Positions 1 to 11,719 of a stretch of 64,000 nucleotides of DNA are shown in pieces. Source of the stretch: Leptodactylus fallax (lineage: Eukaryota > Chordata > Amphibia > Anura > Leptodactylidae); contig CAMRHE010000461.1 of NCBI GenBank assembly GCA_947044405.1, positions 1-64,000 of the forward strand, given 5' to 3'. The notes under the pieces were generated by a model. It saw nothing but the letters and a program-made list of their open reading frames with translations, made no database searches and was not told the origin of the DNA. Made by a program: the position numbers and the translations under genes. Every line of letters starts with the position of its first letter. Positions within the stretch are counted from its first letter, which is position 1.

Positions 1-150
1 CCCTGCGACCGCAATCGTTACGCCTCTGGTCAGGGGCCTGATCGGGATGGTCAGGATCCTGATCGGGCCCCCATGACATGAGGACTAATAGTCGGGGCTC
101 GGGGCCCACCGGTGGATTCACCGGTTCCCCGGTGGGCCAGTCCGACCCTG
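1..150. mobile_element. Right end of a hAT-like element (partial)
   Basis: This GC-rich block ends in GGTGGGCCAGTCCGACCCTG. Read on the minus strand, that starts with CAGGGTCGGACTGG, a terminal pattern typical of hAT elements in frog genomes. Just inside is a hairpin with GGGCCCACCGG-type arms at about 101-137. The left end lies outside the window, so a target duplication cannot be tested and the assignment rests on the end sequence alone. Confidence 0.45.
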
Positions 151-308
151 AGAGTAAGTAGTAGAGCAGGTACAATTTAACTTTGTCTTCATATTCTGTT
201 CTTTTCACCTCCGCTCTCACATAGTTGGCATAATTAACAAAACTAAATAAAAACTCATTGATTATTTTAGTACCATCATGTTGATGTGCCTTCTGCTCAC
301 TAAAAGGC

Positions 309-890
309 TGAAGGACATGTCTGTCTGAGTTGTGTCAGTGTAGTAGGCACTAGGCAGCTGTGACAACATGTTTGTCAGTGCATCAGGGCATAATATGATG
401 GTCTACGCTACAGGACATGCCTGTCTGAATAGTGGCAGTGGTGTTGCTGTGCGGCAGGGCATAATATGATGAACCAGGCTTCAGGAAATGCCTGTCTGAG
501 TGGTGGCAGTGTGGTAGGCACCAGGAATCTGTTGCAACATGTGTGGCAGTGCAGCATGGCATAATATGATGGACCAGGTCGCAGGATATGTCTGCCTGAG
601 TTGTAGCAGTGGTGGCAGCTATGGCAACATTTGTGGCAGTGCAGCAGATCATAATATGATGGATTAGGCTGCAGGACATGTCTGCTTGAGTGGTGGGAGA
701 GGTGTTAGTCTCTAGCAGCTGTGGCAACATGTCTGGCAGTGAGGCAGGGACTAATATTATGGACCACACCTCAGGACATGTCTAACTAAGTGGTGGCAGT
801 GGTGGTAGCTGTGGAAACATTTGTGGCAGTGCAACAGGGCATAATATGATGGACCAGGCCGCAGGACATGTCTGCCTGTGTGGTAGCTAT
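309..890. repeat. Minisatellite, roughly 70-100 bp units
   Basis: The anchor ATAATATGATG recurs near 390, 461, 561, 651, 752 (degenerate) and 841, giving spacings of 71-101 bases. Each unit also carries an AGGACATGTCTG block and a GGCAGTGG block. The unequal unit lengths show internal gains and losses. Minus-strand reading frames over 383-951 are only the repeat read through. Confidence 0.85.
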
Positions 891-895
891 TTAGG

Positions 896-2500
896 AGTAG
901 CAGCCAGCAGCAGCAGTAGATGTTCAATGACATCCAAAGGTTGCTAGGCACCTACATTTCTGGATCCAGCAGAAGCCAATCAGCACAATAAAACATAGAG
1001 TTTTATAGTACCCTTGGAGGGGGTGAGGGGCTTCCTGGATGTGTATTTATGGGAGAACAGGAAATTGAAGGAATGTTTAGTAACTGATCAATAACAGAAA
1101 TTATCCATATGTAGACAGCAAGAAATACATACAGGCTGACTAGTGATCAGTAACACAAATTATCCATAGATGGACAGTAAGAAATACATACGGACTGATC
1201 AGTAAGACATTGACCCTGTCATATCACATCAATAAAACAGTCTGATTTTGTGGAAAAAAAAATGTCCTATTATAGTTGTGCTTGTGAATTGTTATGGTAA
1301 TTTTATTTATTTATTTATTATGTAATTTTTATTTAATTGTGATACCAAACAGGGATCTCACCTGGTTGTCTGTGATGCCTCAATTTTTAAATACCTTTTG
1401 GGGCTAACATTATGTCTGGAAAGACCAGGAATGACAGGTACATATTGCATGGAATGTGCTTAAAGTCTCTCTTTAGAGCAACTGCTACAGTGCCATTTAT
1501 TTATAGTTTCCTCCTCACAGTTCAGACTAGATGACATCACATCCAATCAGAATTTTAAACTATGTATGACGCACAAATACATTAGTTTATTGTTTATATG
1601 TGACATCCTCTGGTTCAAACAAAGAACTTTGGCTGCTATTCACTGTGAGCATACAACAGATTGTCAACACATGGAAGGTGGGGATTGCTGCATAGATTAT
1701 ACTGGCCAAGAGTTGACTAGGGTGAAAGGAAAGGCTATACATAATTAGAAAGAGGGGAGAGAAGGTCATATAAATCACACAATAGGGTCAATAAAGTAAC
1801 ATTAATGTTTAAACATTGTCAGATTCCATAGTCTTCAAATTCCCTTGCACCAGAGGAGTTGCCTCACTGACATCAAGCATCGCCAAGGAAACCCAGGGCA
1901 GGAATGGGTCCCTATTTAAGGGCACGTTCTTGTGCTCTTGGTAAGTGGGCCAGCTTGGAGGTTATCTTGGAGGGAGGAAAGCTTGAGAAAGTATAGAATA
2001 GCTTGGAGTGTAACCAATTTGTAAGAGCTTTGCACTACTCAAAAGGGAATTTTCCTTCTTGCCACATAGACACCATCGGGTTCAGTGGACAAGACACCTC
2101 AGGACACTTGTAGGCAAAGGGATGGGTTCTTGGAACATGGGTAGTGTATTTCTGACGACTGTGGAACGGTGCTGTTTGTTGCCTTGGCCTGTGAACTTTC
2201 AAACTAGGCTTAATCACACTCACCAACTTCAACCTGTCATTTGTTGCCACTGAAGTATTGTGCTGCTGGCAATACTTGTCATCTACCTCAATAATGAGGA
2301 CTTCAGTGAGGAGTGGTGTGTCTGTATTAATTTTCATCGTTGCTTGGTTTGTGGTGGCCTGTTGGGATCAGTGTCAGTAGGAATAGGCACAATGGCGAAT
2401 TGGTCAAGGAGTGGTGTGATGCCAGCTGCAGCAGATCAGTCATATTGCCACTGGCCTGCAGCCCTGGCGATTGCTCACTTTGGGCTCGCTTGCAAGTACG
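896..2500. other. Unassigned stretch with one short two-unit repeat
   Basis: I recognise no gene or transposon protein here. A two-unit direct repeat of about 59 bases sits at 1086-1208; both units contain AAATTATCCATA and AAGAAATACATAC. The rest is AT-rich DNA with short runs of T and A. Confidence 0.5.
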
Positions 2501-2504
2501 TTAT

Positions 2505-2700
2505 GCAAGGTTCACATTAACGCTAGGTTCTCCATCGTTTGGATCCGGACCGTTATCCACAGACATTGGCGGATCCCATTGACTATAATGGGGTCTGCCG
2601 AGTGTCTGCCATTTTAAAACTGGACTTTTCTCTCCGCCGATTTTCAGTTTTTTCTGCAATGGAGTCTCCGACAGACTCAGCCTTACTTTACATTTTAAAC
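2505..2700. repeat. Possible partial MITE
   Basis: The block begins GCAAGGTTCACATTAACG, which resembles the TTCACACTA terminal pattern of the inverted-repeat element at 4147. It is more GC-rich than its flanks and carries TCCGGA and TCCGACAGAC pieces. No matching opposite end or target duplication was found, so it may be a truncated relative. Confidence 0.3.
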
Positions 2701-2930
2701 TTATTGCATGTATTTTAATAATTTTTAGCATATTTTAATTATATGATGTCACATAAAAACAAAGAAACATAGACTGACATCAGAAAAAGGACACTAGGCT
2801 ACCATTATATTATTTCCATTTTATCTTAGGATAGACATTTATCCCAAGCATGCTTAAGTTCACTTACTGTACATTTCCCTTGTTATTCCTCTTGGAATTT
2901 TGTTAATAAATTGACCACAGGGTCAGTGCT

Positions 2931-3265
2931 GTCAGTGCCAGAATGTGTAGTGATATGCCACTATGACAAAAGAAAGAGTAGCACCCAAGGTGCTGCAAGT
3001 ACCAGAATGTGTGGTGATATGCCACTATGTCAAAAGAAAGAGTAGCACCTAGGGTGCTGTCAGTGGCAGAATGTGTAGTGATATGCTACTATGACAAAAG
3101 AAAGAGTATGTCCCTGCACACTATAGCACTGTCCAATTAATGCTATCAATGCCAGAATGTGTGGTAATATGCCACTAAGACAAAAGAAACAGTAGCACTC
3201 AAGGTGCTGTCAGTGCCAGAATGTGTAATGATATGCCACTATGACAAAAGAAACAGTAGCAACCA
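2931..3265. repeat. Minisatellite with about 64-bp units
   Basis: About five units start near 2931, 2995, 3059, 3144 and 3209. Each carries CAGAATGTGTAGTGATATGC followed by ACTATGACAAAAGAAA. The first three are spaced exactly 64 bases apart. A stretch around 3109-3143 that is not part of the unit separates units three and four. Confidence 0.9.
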
Positions 3266-3269
3266 GGTC

Positions 3270-4143
3270 ACCACCAGGTTTCTATGGGCCTTTTGGTGAT
3301 AGAACCTTAGTAGAAAACATCTGAATTTGTGTGTTTTTTGCTATGATGCACTTGCTGGAATTGCAGTATAATGGCATCCTTATGCCCCCACAAAGTATAA
3401 TGGCCCCTTATTATACCTCCACACATTTAATAGCCCCTTATACTTCCACACAGTATAATGGGCACATTTTGGCCCCACACAGTATAGTGTCCTCTTTGTG
3501 GAAGTACTTTTTGAGCACTCATTGGATGTTAAGTAGACCCCGCCAAGTGCTCTGGGTCCTGGCACTTGCCTAGGAGTACTGAGTGCTGCCTGGTAATATC
3601 AATTTGTTAATATAACAGTAAAGCTCTAAGAAAAGATTTTACAGAATTGTTATTGCATCATTGCATCATCTTCAGCTAATTGTTTCTTATTGTATATGTG
3701 TTTATGAGTTTATTGGATTGTTAACATTTTCTGCATTACTTGGAAGTTAAAGCATATTTCTGTGGTCTGATTCTCATGTATAAATAATAGAGCTTAAGTT
3801 TAATTCCAACAGCTGTGTTAAACAATCTCCATAATACCCGGTGCATATATTCTATTCAAGTGTAAGCAGGTAAGGAATACAATGAATGCATTATTCTTAT
3901 GGCTCACTGTACTTTATAGAAGAAGACACAGAGCAGTTGCTGATTGATAAGAAAAAACAGGGGTCAAATAAGAGTCAGCTCAGTTTCTAGAAAATCAAGA
4001 GGCAATACATTAAACTGATAATATTATAAAGTCAAACTACCTATACCCAATAGATGTTAAAGTACTGAGCAATCACCAATGATCATTAAGTGAGTGGTAG
4101 TCCAGAAAAATACGATTAATGCCATGTTTACTTTAATGTTTAC
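3270..4143. other. Non-coding stretch, nothing recognised
   Basis: This AT-rich sequence has short repeats of the phrase TATAATGGCCCC around 3367-3480 (about four copies) but no recognisable gene, RNA or transposon end. The two overlapping reading frames here are composed of these short repeats. Confidence 0.5.
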
Positions 4144-4146
4144 TAA

Positions 4147-4774
4147 GGCAGGGTTCACACTACCGTTGGAGTCCGTTATGAAGGTGTCCGTTAAAAAAAA
4201 AAAAAAAACGGACACCTATCATAACGGACACTAACTGATGTTAATGTGTCAGTTTTTTTAACTGATCCAATTAATGGTTCAGTTAAAAAACCGACACATT
4301 AGCATCAGTTAGTGTCCGTTAGCATCAGTTAGTGTCTGTTTTTTAACACTGTCCGTTTTTTGTTTTTTTTTGTTTGTTTCTGCTTTCTGAGCATGCTCAG
4401 GAAAAAAAAATGGACATAAAATAACGGACAGTAACTGATGGCTATCAGTTACTGTCCGTTATAAGTCTGTTACCCATAGACTTCAATGTCAAAAAAATAA
4501 CGGACACTTGCTGTCCATAAATAATCCGTTTTTTTCAAACGGACAAAAAGTCCTGCATGTAGGATTTTTTGTCTGCGAAAAAAACGGACTTCTGACGGAT
4601 TTGGTGTAAACGGACACTAACGGACACTAAAGGACACAATATAAAAACCCATTGAAATGAATGGAAATTTTAAAGAACTTCTGACGGTTCAGCTAGTGTC
4701 CGATGCTAAAATCTTGTAACGGACATTAGCAACGGACACTACTGACGGTCACCAACGGTAGTGTGAACGCCCCC
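4147..4774. mobile_element. Harbinger-like MITE with TAA target duplication
   Basis: The ends are inverted repeats: GGCAGGGTTCACACTACCG on the left and CGGTAGTGTGAACGCCCCC on the right. Each is flanked by TAA (4144-4146 and 4775-4777), the target preference of PIF/Harbinger elements. The interior is built from many direct and inverted copies of ACGGACACTAACTGATG-like phrases, so the element could fold on itself at several scales. No transposase is encoded, so it is non-autonomous. Superfamily assignment rests on the 3-bp duplication and could change if a related autonomous element shows otherwise. Confidence 0.8.
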
Positions 4775-4777
4775 TAA

Positions 4778-6120
4778 GAGACAACTGCTTATGCCTTGCA
4801 CTGCAGATTACTCCATAATTGTACCTAGATGTATATGCTTAAGGCCAAAGCACTAACTGAAACACAACAGCTTCTCTTTTCTGTTCACTTATCCTACCAA
4901 TCATATATTGATAATCTACACTACAAGATCATCAATATATAATATATATTTTGCCAAGAAGAAAAAGCTCACTTTTTAGAACTGACTGTTAAAGAAGAAG
5001 GGATACAAAGTGCTGTATTTGTCTAGTGACCATGTAATTACAAAGGAGATATATAGTAAATAATTCTGAATAACATGTTTGTCACTATAAGGATACAGTG
5101 AATGTGGTGCAAAATTGTATAGAAGTTAAAAAGGAGGTTAGATTATCCATAAGTGGCTAATAAGTAGTATGTGTAGAGCTGTACATAAGCTTTTTAAATC
5201 TATTTTTCCCATGCCTCAGTGATAGATCAGATTGCAGAAATAAAGCTTTTATTGTTCATGGAAATAAGCTACATTTTAACTCATTTAGCTTACATATTCA
5301 TTTACATAAATAATTTAGCTCATTTGCATAAAAAATAAAGCTACCTTCACACATAGTTTTTGCAAGTCTTTTTTTCTTAAAAAAAAAAGCCAGGGTTGCT
5401 TAATTTTTTTATGGTCTTTTTGTGGGACTTTATTAATCCTGGTGGTTTTTGTGCACAAAGCATTTCTCCAGTCATTACTTTCAGTTTTTTAGAGATGTGG
5501 TAATAAAATATTCAAATTGTTTTATTTCTCCATTAAGGTTTTTTTTTTTTGAGTGACATAGTTTTGTGTCGGCCAAGATGGGGCTGGAAGCTGCAATAAG
5601 GACTAGTGGTGGCTTTCTTTTTTTATTTTGGGATTTTTTAACATTTTGTAATTTTTTTTAAATACATTGCGCCCCCTATAAAGTAATAATAGTAACTGAG
5701 GTTGAAATATTCACCCCTGTTACAGCTTCCTATCATGTACCAGCTGATCTGAATCTGCTAGAACCAAGCAGCTCTTGCAGCTACCTGGCACTCAGTAACC
5801 ATATAACCGCTAAAAAGCAGAGGCAGGAAGTAACATGGTGGCTTCCTGATTCATATACACTGAACACTGTGTATACAATGATCAGGAAGGCAGAGACAGA
5901 AATAAACAATCCCTGCCCTCTCTATAGGAAGTCTGTCAGTCAGCCATCCCCTCACTCCTCCAGATGCACAATCTCTGTGCAGCTACAGTTTCTACAAAGA
6001 CATATTAATATATCAATATATCTATGCAGTGTTAAAGGCTGACTGTCCAGAGACATAGTATATAAGTGGCCGTTAAGGAGTTAAGTAATATAAGTACTTT
6101 ATATTAGTCATGCTTTTGTC
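4778..6120. other. Unassigned AT-rich stretch with repeat-like pieces
   Basis: No coding sequence is recognised. At about 5340 a CTACCTTCACACATAG phrase resembles the end of a MITE, and near 6070 the phrase GTGGCCGTTAAGGAGTTAA resembles the end of a TTAA-target element. Neither has a confirmed partner. Confidence 0.4.
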
Positions 6121-6129
6121 TTAAATGAA

Positions 6130-6384
6130 ATGATAGCTGGGGATTGGTCTGAAGACCATGTGGGCAATGCCATCAAGAGGCCTTACATCAGTCCTACTCC
6201 CATAGAACACATCAGGGATTCCATTGGTTGGCAATTGCCAGCAGCCAATCTTGATGATTTGCATGCCCAAGGGCATTCAGAATGTCATGATATTCCTCAC
6301 ACAACCATTAATAACCTCATTGATAGCATGCCACGGAATGGAAGTGCATGTATTTCTGCATGTGGTGCTCATACTCAATACTGA
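6130..6384 (+). pseudogene. Tc1-like transposase, C-terminal fragment
   Basis: The 84-residue frame matches the tail of Tc1/mariner transposases. It has a PIEH(I) segment like the region holding the last catalytic acid, then NIPHTT-like residues read as DIPHTTINNLIDSM, and a terminal GAHTQY like the usual GGHTRY ending. The N-terminal helix-turn-helix and first two catalytic aspartates are missing, so it is a dead fragment. About 130 bases downstream it is interrupted by the small hAT MITE at 6515. Known: these proteins cut and paste DNA at TA sites. Inferred: only this end survives. Confidence 0.7.
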
Positions 6385-6514
6385 ATATATTCTTTCAATA
6401 TTGTTAAACACTGATGAGAAAAAGGGTAACAATGTTTAGAAATTTTGACTTTCAGGCTCCATATCTCACCATCCACTACAGCTTTGAACAGGAGACTACC
6501 ATCATTTTATAGAA

Positions 6515-6672
6515 CGGGGGTCAGCAACCTTCGGCACTCCAGCTGCTGTGAAACTACAACTCCCAACATGCTCCATTCACTTCTATGGAAGTTCCAAGAA
6601 CATCAGAGCAAGTATGCATGCTGGGAGTTGTAGTTTTACAACAGCTTGAGTGCCAAAGGTTGCCTACCCCTG
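6515..6672. mobile_element. 158-bp hAT-type MITE
   Basis: The whole element is one near-palindrome. The left arm starts CGGGGGTCAGCAACCTTCGG and the right arm ends CAAAGGTTGCCTACCCCTG. Both arms share ACTACAACTCCCA further in. It is flanked by TTATAGAA and TTATAGAC, an 8-base duplication with one difference, as expected for hAT. No coding capacity. Confidence 0.88.
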
Positions 6673-6859
6673 TTATAGACAATCATCTTGGCTATATCAT
6701 ACATAAATTTGACTTGCAACTATTTAGCATATGATTAGTTATGCAGATTCTTGTAATGTAACTGCCTTGTTACTGTTTTGCTCCTAAAAATATAAATTAA
6801 AATTTTAATATTTTATTAGTGTTTTGCAAATCAGATTCAAGCATGTCTCAACCAAAATC

Positions 6860-7065
6860 TGATCCCAGGTCTCTTCTACATGTTCCTAATTTTGGTGCAT
6901 ATTCGTCGTCTCACGTGGGTACGAATACAGCTTTTTCTTCAACTCTACCCACAGGTTTTCGATTGGGTTGAGGTCTGGGGAATGTGGGGGTCAATCCAGC
7001 ACCTCTAATTCATTGTCATTGAACTATTTCTTCACTAATCTTGACGTATGCTTCAATCAGTTTTA
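6860..7065 (-). pseudogene. Tc1-like transposase fragment
   Basis: On the minus strand a degraded frame contains the block SPDLNPIENLW that surrounds the third catalytic residue of Tc1-type transposases, preceded by a VLDWPPH-like stretch. Stop codons interrupt the sequence before it. It comes from a different Tc1 copy than the frame at 6130, since strand and sequence differ. No terminal repeats were found. Confidence 0.75.
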
Positions 7066-8020
7066 ATGAAAAACTATAGCACATTCACAGAGAATTTCTG
7101 ATTCATCTTAAAAACATTAATTTGATTTCAATTAAATTAAAGTACGGATTTTATGTTAATTAAATGAATTTGTTTTGAATGACTAACTGAACTAAATGGC
7201 AGATATTGTAGTTTTAAATAATTCATGACTAATGGGATACATTTTATTCAGGAATTGCTATAATGATGTTATTCTATACTTCATGAATTAATTAATCCTC
7301 CAGAAACAAATGTCATGTTACACGAAGATCTCCATATTGATTTTCTGAAATCACTTTCCTAACTAGGCCATCTTCGAGCAGTTACCAATATTAAATATTA
7401 GGAAAAATTAAAAATTCTGTATCTTTTAAATGTTAAAAAAGCATATAGAATAAAGTAGACATTAACCAATGTTGACTGTAAAAATTACCAGTTACTGTAG
7501 CTTTTCAGATCATTTTTAGCAATTTAGCATTTTCTGTTGATCCCCTTGGAAAGGCGAAGGCACAGTGGCAAAAAAAAAAAACGTATTGGGGTTGGTCCTG
7601 ATTGTATTGGTCTGTATTTTCATTCTACTTAGCTATAATTTATGCTATATGTAAGCTGTTATGTGTATATATACATGGTATATTATTCCCTGTATAAGAA
7701 TATATGTATTTGTGGAATATTTGTATGTCTGGAGCAATATACTATATAGACTTCTTGTAATTGACGAGGGCCTTCTTTTTTGTATGGTTGGTATGTATGT
7801 GCATTTGCTATTGCTTTTTATTACATTTGCCGCAACCCAGATGGAGGAGACCGGAGGATGGGAGTTGTAGTGGCATATGGTGTGCCACCAAGCACTCTAG
7901 CCCAGCTCCTGGGCCGGACACAGTAGAGGGGGGGGTCCTGCAACATTACCGGATGATGGTGGTAGTATTTTCCCCTGGGGAGCTTGCAGTTGGAGAGGGG
8001 ACCTCTCCTCTCTGAGCCGG
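7066..8020. other. Unassigned stretch
   Basis: The first 750 bases are AT-rich with nothing recognised. From about 7830 the composition becomes GC-rich and continues into the possible LTR that follows. Short reading frames at 7661-8015 have no recognisable protein features. Confidence 0.4.
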
Positions 8021-8740
8021 TGTGATGGTGGACAGAAGGGCCCTGATAGTTATGTAGGCACGACTCAGGAGTCAGCAGTGTAGTTGAACAGGAACAGTTT
8101 TTATTAGCAGCAACTGGGACAGAAGTAAATGGCAGCTTCCCAATGGGGGTAGTAATTCAGTTTCCAATTCCCCAGCCTTGGTTATAGGAGGGTGCCCAGG
8201 GATGTTACAGGCTCTACAATAAACTTCTTCTCCAACCACTCCGCCTCTCGTGCCTCTCCCAGGTATGGATGCTGGGGATAGTGGTGGTACAGGGAGTCCT
8301 GACAGGGTTCTGGTTACCTTCTGCTTAGGCCCGAGTGAGTACCTTCTGTCAGGGTCCTCTCCTGCTCCTCCTGGCATGGCACTGATAATGTCCAATACTC
8401 CAGACAGCTGCTCTCCCTTCTCAGGGCTGATAACAATCCTCCTGAAGACTGTGTGGAAGCGACCGTTGGGCCTCAATCCAGCTGCAGGATGCAGGCATAC
8501 TCTGCACCCTCTCTCACCAACTGCACTCAATAGACTGAGAGCTCAACCATCGCCGTGGAGACTATAGTCTCCAACAACCCCGCCCAGTGGCCTGTGATAG
8601 GCCAGGGCTGAACCAAGGCACGGTTTTGAACACTGAGGGGGAAAAAACAAGGGAAAAGCTACATAACAGTGACATAGAACACTTAACATAGAAGACGGGA
8701 CATACCAACACAACCAAGAGGCGCAAAAGACAAACAATTA
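8021..8740 (-). mobile_element. Possible LTR of a retroelement (minus strand)
   Basis: Read on the minus strand, this GC-rich block has an AATAAA polyadenylation signal near 8100, followed by about 75 bases that end in CACCATCACA. That layout is typical of an LTR 3' part. The left edge is set by TGTGATGG on the plus strand. The right edge is uncertain. No PBS, polypurine tract or target duplication was confirmed. The 152-residue minus-strand frame here shows no protein signature, so I do not call it a gene. A GC-rich satellite or the UTR of a LINE are alternatives. Confidence 0.35.
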
Positions 8741-8858
8741 AAGCAGAAGCCATCTGAGATTCTGTAGATTGATGGAATAAGGATGATTATTATTGTTTTA
8801 TATTTTACATGTTTTCCCTTTATTGTGACACATCTCTAATATTCCCTTCTCCAAACTC

Positions 8859-9844
8859 TTGGAATGCTTTCTCTATTCTTTTAACACCATACAGCCAGGG
8901 CTATTGAGAGACAAGTTGGCCCTTGTTGGAGTGGACCACCACCTCTCCAACTGGATCCTAGACTACCTCACAAACCGACCTCAGTATGTGAGAGCCCGGG
9001 GCTGTGTGTCAGATACTGTGATCTGTAATACGGGGGCACCTCAGGGTACAGTTCTTGCCCCTTTCCTCTTCACACTGTACACTGCTGATTTTAGGTGCAA
9101 CTTATCTAGCTGCTACTTACAGAAGTATTCTGATGACTCTGCAATAGTAGGCCTTATCACAGATGATGATGACAGGGAGTACAGAGAATTGAACCGGGAT
9201 TTTGTGGATTGGTGCCAGCGGAACCACCTTAGGATTAATGTTGGGAAGACCAAGGAGATGGTGGTGGACTTTCGCAAGCGCAGATACTCTTCAAAACCAG
9301 TGGACATCCAGGGGAAGGGCATTGAGATAGTCAACACCTATAAGACTTAGGTGTGCTCCTCAATAATAAGTTGGACTGGGCAGATCACTTGGATGTACTG
9401 TACAGGAAGGGCCACAGCAGGATCTACCTGCTTAGGAGGCTGAGTGCCTTTGGAGTCCAGGGGGCACTTCTTAGGGCCTTTTTCAACACTGTAGTGGCAT
9501 TAGCCATCTTCTTCGGAGTGGCCTGCTGGGGGAGTAGCATATCAACCAGGGATAGGAATAGACTCAACAAGCTGATTAGAAGGGCCAGCTCTGTCCTGGG
9601 GAGCCGAATGGACCGAGTGCAGGTGGTGGGTGACAGAAGGATACTGTCTGTGGTGAGCTCCATGCTGGAGAATAACTCCCATCCCATGCATGAGACCGTG
9701 ATAGCACTGGGCAGTACTGTCAGTGACCGACTACTTCACCCTAAGTGTGAGAAGGCGCGCTATCAGAAGTCTTTCCTCCCTGCTGCGGTTAGGCTGTACA
9801 ACCAACACCGACCTAAGCGGAGATCATTCCATACAGAGAACTGA
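8859..9844 (+). pseudogene. L2/CR1-group LINE reverse transcriptase, 5'-truncated, one frameshift
   Basis: Two abutting frames of 163 residues each form one reverse transcriptase C-terminal half. The first has FNTIQP, then GAPQGTVLAPFLFTLYTADF (finger-palm motif B region) and the active site YSDD. The second has NNKLDWADH, the thumb-like FGVACWGSSIS block, and the family ending LLHP..YNQHRP. The break at about 9346 is a one-base loss. The endonuclease and the 5' part of the polymerase are absent, the usual result of incomplete target-primed reverse transcription. The minus-strand relative at 45.8-46.4 kb runs intact across the frameshift point. Confidence 0.85.
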
Positions 9845-10018
9845 AAGATCTTAAATTGTGATATCACTTCTACCACTTTTTTACCTTTACCTTTGTATCT
9901 GTACCTACTATCACTGTAATGCCTCTACCTTGGAGCTTTTGTATTTGTATTATCTATGCTGCTGTAACACAGTGAATTTCCCCATGGTGGGACTATTAAA
10001 GGGTTATTTTATTTTATC
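9845..10018 (+). repeat. 3' UTR and tail of the L2-type LINE
   Basis: After the stop codon come about 130 bases of UTR with GTGAATTTCCCCATGGTGGGACTATTAAAG. It ends in a short TTATTTTATTTTATC repeat, the kind of 3' microsatellite tail used by L2/CR1-group elements. Most of this UTR is found, in the opposite orientation, next to the second copy at 45.6 kb. Confidence 0.75.
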
Positions 10019-10019
10019 T

Positions 10020-10620
10020 TATTCTCACCTAATCTGCTATCTCTCTGCCGACTCTCTTCTTGACCTCTTACAATCTGGTTTCCATACATGCAGAAACTGC
10101 ACTTACAAAAGAAACAAAAGTCTCCAGTAATCTCCTTACTTCTAAATCTAATGATAACTCATTTTTATGATTCTTTGCAGCATTTCACATCATAGAGCAC
10201 CAAATACTCTCTAAATGTTCCACTCTATTGGCACTTGGTTTTCTTCCTACCTTTCTGTTTACTTGTTTGCTCTATCAACCAGCTCTACTTCTTTTCCCTT
10301 TCCCCTAGCTGCTGGGAATGCTCAGAAATCAGTTCTAGGTTCTCTTTTGTTCTTTCTCTATCAGCTCCTATTGAACATACTATCAACAGGTCTGGTTTTA
10401 AACCAGTTATATACCTCTTCCAATGACATCACCCCTATATTACTACAGCACACAAATGATTGTCTCTAACATTAAGTTTGTTCTCTTTCTGAAAATTAAT
10501 CTTTCAAAAACTGAAGTTCAGGTGGTCCCAACATCTACTCATCTATCTAAACTTGATATTTCAATTTCAGTCTGTGACCTTAACATGTTGACAGCATACC
10601 TGCTGTCTTGCAATGATGTC
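10020..10620 (+). pseudogene. Decayed non-LTR reverse transcriptase
   Basis: Across several frames I can see an LQSGFH block, then a FHIIEHQIL stretch comparable to the FDTVDHQIL palm motif of CR1/L2-group enzymes. NAQKSVLGSLLF follows, comparable to the PQGSVLGPLLF motif, and NLSKTEV, comparable to the usual N-x-x-KTE. Stops and frameshifts are frequent and the catalytic DD is lost (QHTND at that place). It is much older than the LINE just upstream. Confidence 0.55.
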
Positions 10621-10659
10621 CTGGATGCCTTTCTCAAACAGAAAAATATTATGGGCTAT

Positions 10660-10885
10660 GGATTCTAGGTTTTGTTAAGGGCACGTTGATCCAGGGTTTT
10701 ATGCTGATTTGCCAGATTGGAGTTGGGAAGGAATTTTTTCCCCTGAAATGGGGCAATTGGCATAATCCTCATGGAGTTTTTTTCCCTTCCTCTGGATCAA
10801 CATTGTAGGGTACTGTAGTGTTATAGGTTGGACTTGATGGACTGGTGTCTTCATCCAACCTCATTTACTCTGTTTGACTCAGACC
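10660..10885 (+). repeat. Dispersed repeat, probably a retroelement 3' region
   Basis: This block carries GGGAAGGAATTTTTTCCCC, CTTCCTCTGGATCAACA and GGTTGGACTTGATGGACTGG. These phrases form a familiar interspersed repeat in amphibian and fish DNA. It follows the decayed LINE and could be its 3' UTR. No target duplication was recognised. Confidence 0.45.
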
Positions 10886-11384
10886 TTTCTTTGATCCATG
10901 ATTCCCATCTCCAGAATCCACTTGTTTCTTATCAGGGAAAAATGAAAAAACCCTTTATTGTAAGTCTGGCTCATTTTCGATTACTGTAACTCTTTACTAA
11001 TCGGTCTTCTCACCTCTCAAATATATTTTGAATAGAAATGAGTGAATTTATTCATTATGAGCCAGATTCAACTGAATTTTTCAAAAGTTTAGTTTTTTAT
11101 TGAAACTGAAATCTTTGTGTTATGATATTACCACTGGAGCAAATGTCAAAAAATTCAGGATAGTGATAACAAGACAGAGTAGTAGAATAAAAATAAGAGT
11201 AGAAATCTCACACAGTGCTGAGAGATTGATCCTGGGCACCCAAATGTCTTCATAAGCCAGTTGGACTTGTGCTGAATTTCGACCCAAGTTATAATTAAAG
11301 AAACTAGTATAAGAAATAAAAGCCCTACAAACTGAAGTCAAACCAGAACCCACAACAAATTCACAAGGCAGATGTATATCAGAG
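10886..11384. other. Unassigned AT-rich stretch
   Basis: No gene or element is recognised. A 95-residue minus-strand frame covers 11120-11407 with a hydrophobic C-terminal third, but nothing supports it as a gene and its start lies in the composite repeat that follows. Confidence 0.4.
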
Positions 11385-11692
11385 GGATAAGTCAGAAGAG
11401 TGAACATGTCTGAATAAATACACCGCTTACCAAGGACAAGAACATTTTTTAGCCATTACTAAAATTGGTGTCCAACTTAATAATCTACACATAAGACATA
11501 ACCTTTAATACTGTGGTATTTAAAAGTTCTTAACATCAAAGATTGGACAGCATACATTGGTCTCTACTGTAACAGTTTGCACTGAAAATGAATGAAACTG
11601 GAATAATCTGCTGTATTCTCCAGCTAAATTCTAATTTACAGATTCTATAAACTAACTAAAATGACAAAAAACATAAATTCTCCCTCCAACAT

Positions 11693-11719
11693 GTTTCACC
11701 ACATAAGTGGCATCTTCAG
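11693..11719 (-). ncRNA. Hammerhead-like motif (candidate)
   Basis: On the minus strand CTGAAGA is followed by a short hairpin with GCCAC/GTGGT arms and then GAAAC. This is the order of the conserved core of hammerhead ribozymes, but one extra base stands between CTGAAGA and the stem. The same layout recurs in copy X at 28912. Activity is not implied. Confidence 0.3.

Noticed and set aside
309..890. CRISPR-like array
   Set aside because: Spacing is uneven, the intervening segments are themselves repeats, and the genome is eukaryotic. The same applies to 2931-3265 and 22895-23300.
383..951. Minus-strand frames of 128 and 64 residues rich in His and Cys
   Set aside because: The His/Cys spacing comes from the 70-100 bp minisatellite, not from a zinc-binding protein.
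8072..8530. 152-residue minus-strand frame
   Set aside because: GC-rich repeat-like DNA with a second long frame on the plus strand; no domain, and an LTR is the better explanation.
11120..11407. 95-residue frame with a hydrophobic segment
   Set aside because: AT-rich DNA yields such segments by chance; no supporting context, and it overlaps a repeat boundary.
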